From contig CAJNDS010000399.1 in assembly GCA_905221605.1 (NCBI GenBank), positions 84,469-148,468 of the forward strand: a stretch of DNA of 64,000 nt. The letters run 5' to 3'. Under the pieces are notes generated by a model. That model was not told where the DNA came from. It ran no database searches and saw nothing but the letters and a program-made list of their open reading frames with translations. Both the position numbers and the translations under genes were made by a program. The stretch comes from Symbiodinium natans. Taxonomy: Eukaryota; Sar; Dinophyceae; Suessiales; Symbiodiniaceae. Position 1 is the first letter of the stretch. Every line of letters begins with the position of its first letter. This document shows positions 32,848-45,856 of the stretch, piece after piece.

Positions 32848-35391
32848 TCTTAAATCATTCAACGAGATGAACTATCCCAATGAGGGAAGCAGCTGCAAAG
32901 TCCCGAGGCTGTTGTGTTCGAGAACATGGCAACCATTATGTCACTTTGCCTTCTTGATTGTTGTGCTTGCGCAGGTTCAAGGTTGAGGCACGCAGTGTCG
33001 GATCACGACAGGTTTTGCTTTTTTGAAATGTGGTCCGTGTTTGTCTGAGATAACAATGAGGGGGGATCCCCTTCAATGCGAAAACTCCAAAACCAGTTCT
33101 TTCCTTCCCATTGGAAAATCATGGGGAAATTAGGCGAGAAAAGGGAAGGGACTGGCACGACTTACTTTCGTAGAGAAGAGGAAGCGCTGGGTCCTCTGTT
33201 CGTTTAAAGGCTTGGCCATCGCAACTTTACAGCCAGTAACTTGTGGTCCTCAACATTGGCCTACCAAAAAAGTTTTATCATTGAGATCAGGGAGTCTTGC
33301 TGACATGCCCCCCCCTGGAACATCATTTCGTGGCCTGATCAAACAAGCGTTCTGATTTCTGGATGCATCATGCATCAGGCTCCAGTTTCCCAAGCTAAAA
33401 GAGCCCGGCCTTTTTAGTCGGAAGCCTTGGCCTTCAAATCCATGAGTCTCATGGCCTCACCAAAAAACCCAGCCAAGAAGCTTCGCATGAAAAACCCCAC
33501 CAAGAAGAACTTCACATGAAGAAACCCACCAAAAAACTTCACATGATTGAGCCCCATTTAAGTGAATTTGTTTCTGAGGCTCCTCCTCTTTCAGCTTGAT
33601 TGCCTGGCCTGATCAAATACGCCTTTGAACAAGAAATCTATGGTTTCTGGCGGCAGGTGGGCACCAGGTTCCAAAACTTCAATAACAAACTTGAATTAAT
33701 AACTTCATAAATTAATAAGCTAATAAATGAATAAATTACTAGAGCCTTGCCTTGCAATTTAAAGGAACGGCCTGCAACTCCTCTAGCTTGCTGGGCCTCG
33801 GGTTTCTGGGGCAGAAAGCAATTTGCCGGGCCTCCCAAAAAGAACATGGGGGCAGGCGTATGCGTTGCTTTAAAGAAGGCCCGCGCCCATCGGGGCTCAA
33901 CAGCGGATTGTTTGTTTGGCTTTCTTAGCTCCGATGTTCGATTAGAAAGGCTTTTTGAGACAGAGGGGAAGTCTTGACTCGAAGCCTTGTTATGGATCGG
34001 GGTTGGAAGCCTGAATCCAGGGACTCTAGCTGCAGCGACATGCAGACGCCCAACCGCCCGTGCTGATCAGGGTCAAATTGCTCTACCCGGACCTAGCGGT
34101 GGCATCGCTGAATGGCGGTGTTGATGCCTGCGCAGGTGGAGGGGCAGGCAGTCCCCAGTGCCAGAAGAGCCTTTGGGGCACTTGGACGATTGGGAGCTTG
34201 GAAAGAAGTGTCAAGGCAGATCTGATCTTAGTTTTGAAGTTCTGTTTGTTGTTTAGGGTTATTCAGGATTTGATAATCTGATGGTGGGTCTTGACGGAGT
34301 CGTCTGACCCAGGACATCTACTTCAGTTCCATTGCCTTCCTAGCAACCCGCAACCTTCCCTCCGCAGCAACCGTCTCATATCGCTCACCGACGCCCTCGC
34401 TGCCCTGCTGCCCCCTCATCTGCTCCTCTTGCTGTTCTGAATGCGGAGCCCGCAAACAGCCCCCCCCATCAGTCTCTTTGGAACGAGTTCTTAAGTCAGC
34501 GAAGGATCATCGCCAAGGCTTCAGCGGTGGGTGCAATGAGGCTTGGACTTCACATGTTGTCCGGTGCTTCGTGTCGGGACTTCTCTGAAGGTGTCGCAGT
34601 TCGGGGCCTGTGGGTTAGCTTCAAACCTCAAGTTTGTGAATTGACATGAAAAGCGAGTGGGAAATCAACCCTGCTTTGTGAGCTTTGAGTACATGGCCCA
34701 GTACCCAGTTCCACAGTTCGGCCATGCCTCGGGTACCAAATAAGAAGAGAGCCTCATAGGAGTGAGATGCCTAGAACACGCCCATGGAGCTTGAAGCGTT
34801 AAGCTCAAAACCGCCGATTCTGCGCAGATCCTGACCAGGTTTGAGAAGATAGTATGGGTTCAGTCAGAAAAAGTAGGCCTTTCAGGTTCACCTGCCCTTG
34901 CTGCAAATGGGTCTGCGCGGCGCACTGTCGCCCAGTGAGATCCTGCCAAACCTGCTCCAAAAGTGCCCAAGGTCATCGCAGTTCATGCCCACATGTTGGC
35001 TTCATTCTACTTGAAGCCGGTCGTTGAATGAAACGCGGTCACACCAAGGTTTCAGACAGCAGCAGGTTTCTTGAGCATCTTTGTGATTCCTTTCATTGGA
35101 AGCTTGGCTGATTTGGGGGCGCCTGAGCATCGGCCTTCGAATTCCAATTGTGCTCTGCCTATACGACGAAGCCTGCAGACCGTAATCTGTCAACCACCTC
35201 CACAGCCCAGCTCAGTTGGTTGAAACTTGGGGACTACACAAGGGAAATCATTGGTAGGAGCTTGTGCGTGCGGGCTTTCCTATGCGCCATAGGAGGTATG
35301 AAAGCTTCATGTTAAACCCCAAAGCTTGGACAACTATAGTACACTCACCAATCTGCAAGGACCATCAGCCCAGACAAAAGTGCATCTTTTC
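32848..35391. other. No supported gene
   Basis: AT-richer stretch around 33640-33760 (TTAATAA-type repeats). At 33465-33545 a short unit (AAGAAACCCACCAAAAAACT and variants, with CTTCACATGA) repeats about three times. No coding signal recognised. Confidence 0.4.
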
Positions 35392-35855
35392 AAATCTTTT
35401 CACCACCGCACCCACGCACCCACGCACCCACACGCCCACACGCCCCACGCACCCACCCACACACCTACACACACCTACACACACCTACACACACCTACAC
35501 ACACCTACACACACCTACACACACCTACACACACACACACACACCTACACACACCTACACACACCTACACACACACACACACACCTACACACACCTACAC
35601 ACACCTACACACACCTACACACACCTACACACACCTACACACACCCACACACCCACACACCCCCACACCCCCACACCCCCCCACCCCCGCACACGCACAC
35701 GCAACACGCGCACGCGCGCACGCGCACACGCGCACACGCGCGCACGCGCACACACGCGCACACGCGCGCGCACACGCACACACGCACCACGCACCCGCGC
35801 ACCCGCACACCCGCACACCCGCACACCCACACACGCACACCCGCACACCCCGCGA
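35392..35855. repeat. CA-rich microsatellite
   Basis: Starts as ACGCACCC units, becomes ACACACCT units from about 35458 to 35645, then a CACGCG-type alternating purine/pyrimidine run. The latter part can take Z-DNA form; that is inference. Confidence 0.97.
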
Positions 35856-36207
35856 AGCTACCCATCCTCATGCCTTTGCAAGTTTCCTTGCACCGCAATG
35901 TGGTAAGCGCACCTAGCCTTGACATTGCCGGATTCTGATGTTCCAGAGCCACAAACCCGCAGACACCTGCAGAATGTCTTGCCTCCATAGAGGCGAACCT
36001 GCAGGCGTTAGCTGAAACCAAAACCTACATAGTAGCTTCCATTTTGTTTTCCATTATCCCTAGATTTTCCCTATATAGCACCCCAAAGTCCCCTTTATTC
36101 CCCACAAACAAATGGGTTCCCTCTCAAAGGTTCCTGCTCCGATCACTACGGCCGGCGGCCAATGCTGATCCTGGGCTGTCTGTCTTCAAAGGCGAGCACC
36201 TGAGCAC

Positions 36208-36226
36208 GGTTTAGGGTTTAGGGTTC
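36208..36226 (+). repeat. Interstitial telomere-like repeat
   Basis: GGTTTAGGGTTTAGGGTTC. Confidence 0.9.
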
Positions 36227-38815
36227 ATGGCTTCGAAGACTCACAGACAACACCAAAACCCTGCCTTGTAGGGTTCTATGAGGGGATACATGGGGCCATA
36301 TGGGGATAGTGGAAAAGAACGTGGAAACAACGAATTACCTTGAGTCAGAGCGCGGAACAGCATGTGAGCTATGCATAGTACACGGGGGGTTAGAAAGGGG
36401 AGTACTATGGGGGTTACTAATGGGGCTACTAGGAGCTCAGACTATGGCTCATTGGGCGGAGTGTATGAAACCATAGCTGCGTCAGTATGTTGGATGCTAT
36501 GTGTAGGCGTCCACGGGGGGACCCTTCCGATGTCTGTCGACCTCCATTCTGCGCACTTCGCCACACCAAAGCTTTCACCCTGCTTCGGCAGAAAAGAAGT
36601 TGGACACTAATATTATTCAAACAAAGTCTTCAGACGCATACTAAGATGTTGCGCAGAGCGGGCGACTATGCGGCCGATCTTTCTGCCGAGACTTCCTCAG
36701 CGCAGGGTTCTCTCTCAACACCGCTGGTGCAGTATTACCATGGTATCGTTGCACAATGGTCGCCCCTGTCCCCCAATCATCAGTCGTATCCGTTGTCTTC
36801 TCCAAATTCCCCATACGACCCCTATATATCCCTTGTACAACCCCTTAGAATCCTTGGTGGTTTCCAATTTCTTTGCCATCATTGCTATATATTGCCTACG
36901 TTTGTATGAGCTTTGACTTGGACAGGCCAAGAAATTTCCCCTTTCTTGGGCTTAAGGTGGGCCAGTGGGATGGTCCTGTGCCTGACAGGTTGCTCTCATT
37001 GCGCTGATTTGCGATGTCTACGCCGGAGACTCAGGGTAGTAGTGCTGCCGCTTGTGCTTTTCAGTAGGATGTCAGAAGCACAAGTCAAATTCGGTTCCAC
37101 GTCGGTCGTTTACAGACGGCCGCGTTCGGCAAGATTCTCCGGCTTGGCCAAAAGCCGCCGCAGCTGTTGAAGCGTCCCATTGTTCTTGGTCATCAAACTT
37201 GGGATGACCATATGAGCGTTAAGTGGCAGCACATGTATGATCACCAGCAACTGTTTGACCCAGTAAGTGCAACGCAGAAGGGGTATCACTTTTGGACTGG
37301 CCCAAGTCCATAGCCAGCTAGTTGTGCAATGGTAGCAAGTACTTTCACCAATGCCAGAGGGGCAACCATGTGCAGGTGTGATGGTTGTGCCAGCATCGCT
37401 CGAAGCACCTGTTTTTGAGAGAAGGCCAAACCACAAACGGGTTTCTGAGGTTGGCACATCCATTTACTACTTCTTCGTGGGTGCGATGATCCCGAACATT
37501 TTCTCTATCCCCATGCTGATGTGGTTCTTTGCTCAGTTGGGATTGGTTTGAAGGCCTTGGCCAAGAATTTGTGTGACCAAGTACGCTGAGACTACAATCT
37601 TGAAGCCCGGGCAGTGCTCCCAGCCCCAATACGAAAGCGGTTGAGATCCCGGAAAAAGACATTCACGGACAGCATAGTTTGGGTTCAATGACTCTGCCCC
37701 AGCGGAACCATGACTCGGAACCATGTACTCTACAGATTGCCCGCCAACACCTGGGTTTTGGGGGATGTCCTGGAGGTCTCCGAAAAGCGGGCATGAAAGG
37801 GTGTCTCTTTTGACGCGGTTCCGGGGCGCCGGTTCGGGAAACTGTGGAGGTTGTTTGGGACGCCAGGCGGCAGTCTTTGAGGCGCCTTGGAAATTGTTTA
37901 CTGGCACGCTGGAGGCTGTTTGCTGCCGTTTTGGTTCGGGGTGAGGGGGTGTGCGCGGCCCTGCATGATTCGCGTGGAGCCCCAACATGCACCTTGCTTG
38001 GAAACTGAAACTTTCGTCCCTCGCCCCCCCCGCCTCCGTGGGAGCAACTTTCCATGAACAGGAGGTCGAACCATCGAACCCATTAATTACATCCTCGTTT
38101 TAAGGACTTGAAGAAGGGGTCCTCATTTTCGGAAACCCACACCAAAGTCAGGCTATGGATTTCTGACCAAACGCCGCCCAACGAGCGTGGGAAGATGTTC
38201 GGAAGACTGGCTGCGGCAACAAACATTGAAGGCGATATTGTCAGTGGCGGTGGGCTGCAAGAGCGTTGGACACAACATGTTGAGGTTCGGCTTGGAGTCA
38301 AGGGGTTGTGAGGCTAGATTTGGTGCGTTTCGTTGTGGGAGTAGATGTCGTCGCGGACAAGTTAGCTCCTGCACAAAGTCGATCTCAGGGTGCGATTGAA
38401 GCCGATGTCTTCGGGTTCTGTGCCTCCTAGACTCGCCCCTGGGTCGTTAACCTGGAGTCTACAATCCTAGAAGCCCTAGGATCCACGACTCTCTGCGGAA
38501 GAGATCAGCCATCCCAGAAAACTTAAACCCCCAGAGATCCCGGACCCTTTTAACAAGTATGCTGAACTCACATGGAAGCCTTCGTCCTCAAAGCTCCACA
38601 GCAACCCCCTGTTTCAAAGGAGCTTTCGTCCTAAGCTGCTTTGAACCCTAGCCATGAACCCTGGAGGTGTTGTTGTTCCCTTCGTTGCTGTGCTGGCCCG
38701 CAATGGCAAAGTTGCTGTCTCTCTCCTTAAGTGATTTTTGGCAAGCTTGCCATTGGCAATGTGAGAGGATGTGGGGATGTCAGGTTGTTGCTCGGAGTTC
38801 CTAAGCCTTAAGCCT

Positions 38816-38830
38816 TAAACCCTAAACCCA
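38816..38830 (-). repeat. Short telomere-like repeat
   Basis: TAAACCCTAAACCCA, preceded by degenerate TAAGCCT units. Confidence 0.7.
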
Positions 38831-40920
38831 GTGGGACTCTGGCGAGTGACCTGGAGGCCGCGTGGCTTTTGAGGCTAAGGGTGTCCCATTTTGGCGTGGT
38901 ACATTACCTCTGAGGTCACTGTGTCAGAGTGACGTGAGGCAAATGGAGATCCAAGACTTGCTGCGGCTAGAGGCTAGGTGGGGCTGGCGCCGCGGGACGT
39001 AAATGACACAGACCGTCCGACGGTTTTCGGCGCTCCGAAGGGTTGCGCGTCTTTCTTCCGGTGACCTCGTCTTGTCCCTGCGGAGCGGGTGCCTGATGGT
39101 GCGTGCAGTGCGGGTGGCAAAGAAAACCCTAAACACATAGTTATTTCCCTGCAGAGTGTCCGAGAGGTCAGTTAAGTGGGTGGCAAAAAAACTGTGGGAG
39201 TCGATGTCTGCAAGATAAAGCGCAAACTGGAAAGCCAAAGGTTCAGCATTAATGATGTCAAGGGTCCGTGCTAACGCTTGCCGGGGAAGAGCATGCGAGT
39301 CGTCGTTTCCGGTAGTCTTTTGTCAGAACGAATCTAGACGGTAATGAAGTTAATGTCCACTGGACTTTGCCCTCGGCCTCAGACTTCTGTCTGGTATTGT
39401 CACGTGGAAGCTGTCTCGCCATCTTTGAACTGGAGGGTAGCGAACTTCGAACAGTCAAGCTGAGGTAGTGCTCTTCGAATCTTCCAAGACCTGTAGCGAA
39501 CAACAAAGACTGTCTTCTGAACTAGAATCTCAGACTTTTTCTCCTTCAGCCTCATCTTCGCTGAACCGCCCATGAGGCAGAGGCTTTATCAGGTCAACCT
39601 GGCCTGCCCCCCAACCTGACACTAACCATTTCCATCATGAGTACCGTCAAGGGAGAGAGATTGCATGCTGTTTTTGTTGAGATCTTCGCAGTAGCCCTAC
39701 GTTTGCTTTCCCTCAATGTCCGCAGCATTGAACAGAAGCTGACAGCAGATGTGATCTTCTTGAAGCTGAAGGTGCACAGCAGCTGTTGTCGCGTCACTAC
39801 ACGAAAGGACAGAGTGTGACCCAGCAGTATCTGCACATGCACAAGAAACCAAGACCCAAAAGCCAGCGTAAGTAAGGCAGCTTAGATGCGGTTCAGGAGG
39901 CTTTTGTTGCAAAGCAAGGATACCAGGACAATGGACACTCCGATCACATGTCAACGCCCAACGATCCAAGGTTTTGGTCTTGGCCTTTGTCCGAGTCTTT
40001 GGGCTGTTGGTTCTGATTTGCTGCTTTTCTGCGAAGAGTTAAGTGCATAGAAGTGCAGAGGATGGCTGCAAGCTTCCGATATGTGAGGTTTCAGGTCTTG
40101 ACCTGTCGAGGTGGATTTCGGGCTTTGCGCCTGTGTTTGTGGATGCTGTTTGATACAGTGGGATTGCACGGTGCATCAATCTCTTCGTGGTCTGTGCAAC
40201 CTTGGACAGACTAAGCCAGAACTCCTGAACTCTTTACTCTTATGCAGGGGCGCAAGCCTTTGATTCAAATTTGCATTGTGTTTCATTGTTTTTCCTTTTG
40301 TGGTCTGAGAGGCTGTTGTTTTACGCCGCGTTTCTTGGGGGGATACGTAGCGGGGGCTCGCAGGTTGTTGTGTAACGGTTTTGGGCATTGGGGAAGGCTT
40401 AGGGTTTTCCGCAGGATCTAAACTTTCGAGGCTTGTTTTTTGCTTGCAGGACGTCCTACAGTTCTAGCAGATGCGTGGACGCTTTTGGTTTGGTACTTGC
40501 AAGTCACGCAGGAATGTCACACAGAGCTTGTATACTTCGAGAAGTTCATATTAGTATCTCGGCGGTCTCGGCCGCTCCTCGAGTGTGTCGCTTCTTCCAC
40601 TTCCTCTTTGGAGAGCCCAACGTGTCGTGTCGTCAGTCTTTGCCTCTTTACCTTCGTGGCATATCTTGGTGTTGTGTTTTCCTGTTCCATCTTGTCGCTT
40701 CGTCTTCGTCTCAGACCTTCATGTGTTCGCACATCTACAAAACATGTAATTCCTGATCAGCAGAGACAAAAAGCAGTAAATCCTAGATCGAGAAAACAGA
40801 AGGTAAACCAGGAAGGACATTATGGCGCTTGGCAAGCCGGCAGTGCGCCCCCCTTACGAAGCTTTATCGTCACGCTCCGCGCTTGTGCATGCCACCAGGT
40901 CTGACGCCAATTTTCTGGCA

Positions 40921-40980
40921 GTTAGTAGGGAATGAATGGTGTTTAAAATTTCCTCTTCTATTACTTCAATCCTGACTAAC
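40921..40980. repeat. Small foldback element, GTTAGT...ACTAAC
   Basis: Sixty bases with inverted ends (GTTAGT at the left, ACTAAC at the right, further imperfect pairing inside). Its left end, GTTAGTAGGGAAT, is shared with the element at 60670. Confidence 0.55.
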
Positions 40981-43900
40981 AGCCAGCAAGCATGTGGTAC
41001 TCTCAGTTCGTGAAGAGCTAAGTCGGCGTGCGCGAGTCTCGTCCGCCGGACATGCTGGATTCATCGGCCAGGACAACAAGGGATACAACGCATAGGCACT
41101 CCAAATCCCATGCACACCGGCTTTCGATCCTTGACTCGTCCAAGGGCTTCAGCAGGGACATAGGAAATGCCTCAGACGTCTTTCCAAAGCTTTGGGCTTT
41201 CCGTGACCTTGCTCATTGCTCATGGGTCAGATCCCCAATGCAAACCTCTAGGCACAGAGGGCATTCAGCAGCCGAATAGAACGAGCTTTAAATCTGGGAG
41301 CCATAGCCCGTCCTGGTCATCCCTGAAGCGACTACAAGCCAGGAGCATGTTTTCCGATGGGAGAAGTGCATTCTTTCAGCGCTGGCAAGCGGATTGCACT
41401 CAAGTTTGACCCTTTCGTCGGGGTGCTGGCTGGTTTAATGCAGTTTTGGGTTGTTGTTGGCGGAACTTGGTCAAGCTTCACAGTTCGGGCCCGCACCACA
41501 AGCTCAACCAGAGCCTCGTAATCTGCAACCTCGGAGGCTCCCAAGCTTGGAAGCCTGGAAGCCTGAAACTCACCACATGCAGAGTCTTCTAATGATGGGG
41601 CCTGATTAGTGCGGGTACCCCCCCCCCCCTTTTTCCAAGGGTTCCTGAAAACTTGTAACTTTATGGGGTATTTTCGCACTCATCGGGATTCAACGTTAAT
41701 ATGAGTGTTGACATGAGATCCTGGTCCATGCGCAGCTTTGGTCAAATAGTTTCCGCAGCTTTGGGGATCTTAGTAAAGCCTTGGACACGAAAGCAAGAGA
41801 GATGCGTATTCTGAGGAGTGGCACCCTGCCACAGCGTATACAGAACACCCCAAGCCCTAAACCCTTAACATTCAACTCCACGGCCTACACCCGCACCTCA
41901 AGCTGTTTGAGCCCCACCCTTTTGGCCTCGACCGAGGAGAGGGATCTCTCAGCTGTTTGCTGACAAAGATTTGCGACTGCTGATCTTGTCTGGGATGATC
42001 GGCGAATTGGCAACGGCATTGGGCATGACGTTGGGGCCGGAGCGTTGTTCAGATCAATTGTCAAATGGGACTTGGGATTCGTCTTCCGTGGGCTGACGTC
42101 GGCTGGGGTAAGTGTAGTGAAGGTACTGTGGAGCTGTGCAGCCACTCAATTCCAGAACCGTTTGGGTAAGCTCAAAGACCTTTGAGTGCGGATTGTGCAT
42201 CCTTCTTTGAGGCGAGAGACCCCAGTCCGCAAAGACTTTGGCCCCTCAAAGCAGACCAGAAGAAGCACCCGCTTCAGGACCCCCAACAGCAAGGCAGCCC
42301 TAGCTTCTAACCTACGCACCACAGAGGCGGTTTTCTGCGGGACGGTTATTTAAGGGGGAAAAATAGGGCACTTGTGATAGAAAAGGACATGGAAACTAAC
42401 TACTAATGATTTAGGGGTTTTTGTTTTTGGAAGGGCTGTTAAAGCAGAGGCTTTAGGCGTGCGAAGTGGAACCTTCATCCCAAGCCAGCAGTGCAGCGAA
42501 GCGTGACAGCACCCGCTACCTTCCGCCTTCGGTATCGCCGTGGTAGTCCAGTGTCGCTATGTACCGGCTTTGTGGCAGCAGCCGACGTGCACAGCGCTAA
42601 TCCTCAAGCCTTAGGGAATGAAGGAATGGAAAGAGCATGGGAAATATTGCATTACTGGGGACTAGATAGGGGCTAGTCTCGGGAACCATCATTCTTCTGT
42701 TGCTTACAAGAACCAGACAGTTTAATGTGCAGGTCGATGACATTCCATACCCCTGAGCAAGTCTCTGAGGAACATTTGCGAGCGCTGGAGCAACCGGCGT
42801 CCAGTTCCTGTTTTGCAAGGTGCCTCTGACTTTCTTGGAGAGTATCAGATCGTTCACGGTTCCACTTTCGAAGTTACGTATCTTTTGGGCAGTTCCGCTG
42901 GAGGACGCAGGCTTCAGCACGAACATCCTTTGCGCAACTGTTGTCTTTGTGCTCGCGGATGTTGGCACTGAAAACCACCCTGAGTAAACCTAGGTTTTCA
43001 AAACAAGAGCATGGCCACGAAGGAAATCAGCAACCTGCCAAACCAAGAACAGCTAGCAGAAGCCCCGACCCTAGTGTGCAGGAAGATGTTGACAAGCATC
43101 TTCTCCCCTCAGGAAAAGTTTGGTGCCACCATGGAGACCTTTGCCCCACTGGTGGCCCTGGCCACGCTGAGACTCAGCTATCCTCTGGGGGACTTGTGCA
43201 ATGTCTATCCATTCCCTACTCAGAGACCACCACAGCAGGTTTCAGGATACCAGCTTTCGCTCTCGGGGTTCCATTGCCTCCATTTCCTCATGCCGCTTCT
43301 TGCCGTCAAAGTGCGGCTTGTTGCTTGCCACTAGGCACTTGAATCGTTCTATTCGCCACTTGATGGCGAATGCTACCTGCTACTTGTTACTTGCTGCTGA
43401 CTGAAGATGACTCACGTGTTGCCTGCTACTTTCTGCTTACTCATTCCTCGACTCCTCGACCCTGGGCACCACGTACTGATTCGGCTGCCGTGTGACGCGA
43501 CGATAGCTGCTACCACCGGTGTGCATCACCAGCATCATCCACTGGTGGCTTGGAAGTGCTGAGGAGCAACTTGTTGGTCCAGCTCTTCATCCTCAAGCCA
43601 CTTGAGAACCGGGCGGGCGCCTGAAGAGACTCTAGTTTTAGTACCTTGGTTTTATTGACTTTACACGGACATGGCGTTTGGAAGCGATGCTCCACTTGAA
43701 GCTTGTGCAATAAAGCACGTCCAAGTGCAGCACAGTCGAAGAACATGCAGGCCTTGGTGTACTGCCCCGTTTCCAAGACTGGCTTGGGCAAAGCACTTCC
43801 TGTCTGTGGTTTCCCTTAGGCCTTAGGCGAACCCAGAATCGCCTCAATTTCTTTCACCACCTTTTGTCTGCTCTGCAGGCTTCAACTGTAGAAGCTGTTA

Positions 43901-44154
43901 CTTTGATCCGCGACTGAAGGAGCGAGCAGAGAGAGAGAGTCTTTGTTCCCCTTGGGGGGCCCTCTTCGCTGGGTAGAAGAAGAGAGTCTTTGAATTTGGA
44001 GCTCTGAGGTGGGTATCCGGGGTGTTTTCATACTGGCAGCGTCCGCTGGAGCCGGCGCCCTGGCATGAACAGCAAAGCCAAGCCGCCCCCCCCCCCCCCA
44101 TTCCCCCCCCCCCTCTTGCAATTGATGCCCATCGTGCAACATTTTTTCGATCTA

Positions 44155-44219
44155 CCTAAACCCTAAACCCTAAACCCTAAACCCTACACCCTACTAAACC
44201 CTAAACCCTACTAAACCCC
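44155..44219 (-). repeat. Interstitial telomere-like array, longest in window
   Basis: CCTAAA followed by three perfect CCCTAAA units and then variants (CCCTACA, CCCTACTAAA). About 1.4 kb before the LTR element. Confidence 0.95.
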
Positions 44220-45572
44220 AAAACAGCTCTGCTCTGGAATTCTTTGGAGGCCTATGGGACGGGCACTTGCGAACCTAAATGGCAAGTCTGATCCTTCAAT
44301 TCTCCAGCAATCTGGCCCTGAACGTTACAAGGATTGATGATTGCCATGGCCCTGGCACCGACACTTCACTGGCAGTATTTGGTGAACGCGCCTTAGTCCG
44401 AGATCGGAGGCTAAACTTTCCGTTTGAGTGGCAAGGAGTCGAATGCCTGCTATAAGCATTTGCCCTTCCTTGGTTTCTTGAGAGCATGTTCTGGCCTTGC
44501 GAGTGTTCTGTGCAGTCCGAAATGGAAGTCCTATGCTTCATTCGTCACTTTCTGGGTCCCATGCTTCAATTTCATTTCTTTGCAATTACTCCACCTTGAG
44601 CGTCAAAGCACACCAGCGCCAGCAGGACCTGCTTCGCACGTGCATGCACCGACCTGTATGCAATCCTGAGCAGGGTGTGGGAGATTGCAGGAAGACACGC
44701 AGGCATACCATACCTTATTAATTTTTAGTGCAGGCTTTGGGATGTTTTTTTTCTCAGATGTAGACGCAGGAAGTCCCTTGAATTCTGACCCTGGAGATCC
44801 TTCGCGCGGCCCAAAGCTGCGTTTGAAGCTCAGGTCTTCTGGGGCCTCTCGACTATCGGACTTCCCGCCTTTCAGACGGTTCTCTCGATCCTCGAATGAA
44901 CTGTCATAAGTCAACGCTACTGGCTCAGCATGGATAGACTTGAGTGTCCGGTGCCCGGCGCTCAGGGTGGCATTGGACTAGAACTGTCACTGTCGCGAGT
45001 CGCCTTGCCAACTTTTCAAAACCCTGTTCTCAGTGTAACCATTGACTTGAGAGTAGCCAGTGGGTGTAAAGTTCCTGGCAAGTTTGATGTTCCGCAACTC
45101 TCGTTAACAGAATGCCCCGAGCAACATGCAGCCAAGGCGACCTGCCTGGCTCAAGCTAAAGGCAACTGTAGTGTGGTTGACCTTACACACATGCTTCGGT
45201 GTTTCTGAAACTGATGTTTGCACAAAGTTGGGTTCGTCACTCGAAGTTACTGCAACTGCCATATGCGGAGAAAGAGTCAAGGGCAGCTAAACACATGTTG
45301 CGATATGTGGTAGATCCCCGCAGAGACGAGACACTCAGAGATTGCAGAACCTGCGAACTTGAGCAAGCTGGAATTCTGCCTTGGACCATCAAACTCATAC
45401 ACATCCAACCAAATGCCAAGCAAAAGCAAGGAATGTGGCGGGAACCGTGCCGGGCCTCTCACCAGCTGTAGCGCTCGGAGCCCTGCAGGCTTCAAGTTGG
45501 TTCACGATCATTGTAAGGTGCTTCTGGCTTTTGGGTTCTATGGGTTCTACTCACCAGGTCTTGCACAGCCTG

Positions 45573-45791
45573 TGCGGAGCTGCAGTTTGTATTGAAGAAA
45601 AGAGTTGGTGTAGAAGGATAAAGGGTCAATGTACCCGGTACTATTTTTTGGCTCAAGATCGGGCCATGCGCCTAGTGAAAGAAGGGTGCTTGGTGTTTTG
45701 GGTTGGTTTGTTGTTGGTTGGTCCAGGGGATCAAGGGCTTCTGTTGGGGTTGACTGTTTTGTTCCCTGTCCTCCTTCGGTTGCCCCCCGTA
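45573..45791 (+). repeat. 5' long terminal repeat
   Basis: 219 bases, starts TGCGGAGC, ends CCCCCCGTA; by eye identical to 54088-54306. It starts with the usual TG but does not end in CA. It holds a spliced-leader-like sequence at about 45635-45657. Confidence 0.93.
45635..45657 (+). promoter_or_regulatory. Spliced-leader-like sequence inside the 5' LTR
   Basis: The stretch CCGGTACTATT followed by TTTTGGCTCAAG lines up with the dinoflagellate spliced leader (CCGTAGCCA followed by TTTTGGCTCAAG). The last 12 bases are identical; the first part fits with small gaps. Orientation is that of the element's transcript. It may be a leader captured when trans-spliced element RNA was reverse transcribed. 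Confidence 0.7.
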
Positions 45792-45811
45792 GGTTATGAG
45801 CCCAAGTTAGG
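45792..45811 (+). other. Primer-binding site, tRNA-Met anticodon-arm type
   Basis: GGTTATGAGCCCAAGTTAGG begins immediately after the 5' LTR. Its reverse complement contains TTGGGCTCATAACC, which forms the left stem and loop of a Met anticodon arm (loop CUCAUAA, anticodon CAU). Copia-type elements prime from a 5' half of initiator tRNA-Met cut in this loop and have a PBS of the form GGTTATGGGCCCA. The match is by family knowledge; the host tRNA is not in the window. Confidence 0.65.
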
Positions 45812-45856
45812 TTCCCTGCGTTTTGTGTTTTGGCTTTAGGGTGGTAGCTTGAAGCA

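Larger units (their letters stand above)
35856..45567. other. No supported gene
   Basis: Nearly 10 kb without a recognisable gene. Weak candidates: 37351-37551 (+), 66 codons ending in a membrane-like segment (FFVGAMIPNIFSIPMLMWFF), which could be a last exon; 41964-42105 (+), an open stretch ending at a GTAAGT donor; 43011-43334 (+), unrecognised. Several telomere-like tracts and a small foldback element are listed separately. Confidence 0.4.

Noticed and set aside
35264-35938. 224-codon Thr/His-rich frame
   Set aside because: It is produced by the CA-rich microsatellite; three frames are open at once.
38888-38898. CCATTTTGGC, 10 bases of leader
   Set aside because: Lacks the CTCAAG end and no gene follows.
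41964-42167. Open stretch of 68 codons with a GTAAGT inside
   Set aside because: Exon-like but no recognisable domain and no acceptor that stands out.
45140-45160. TGGCTCAAG before the LTR element
   Set aside because: Only nine bases of leader match and no gene follows; could be chance.
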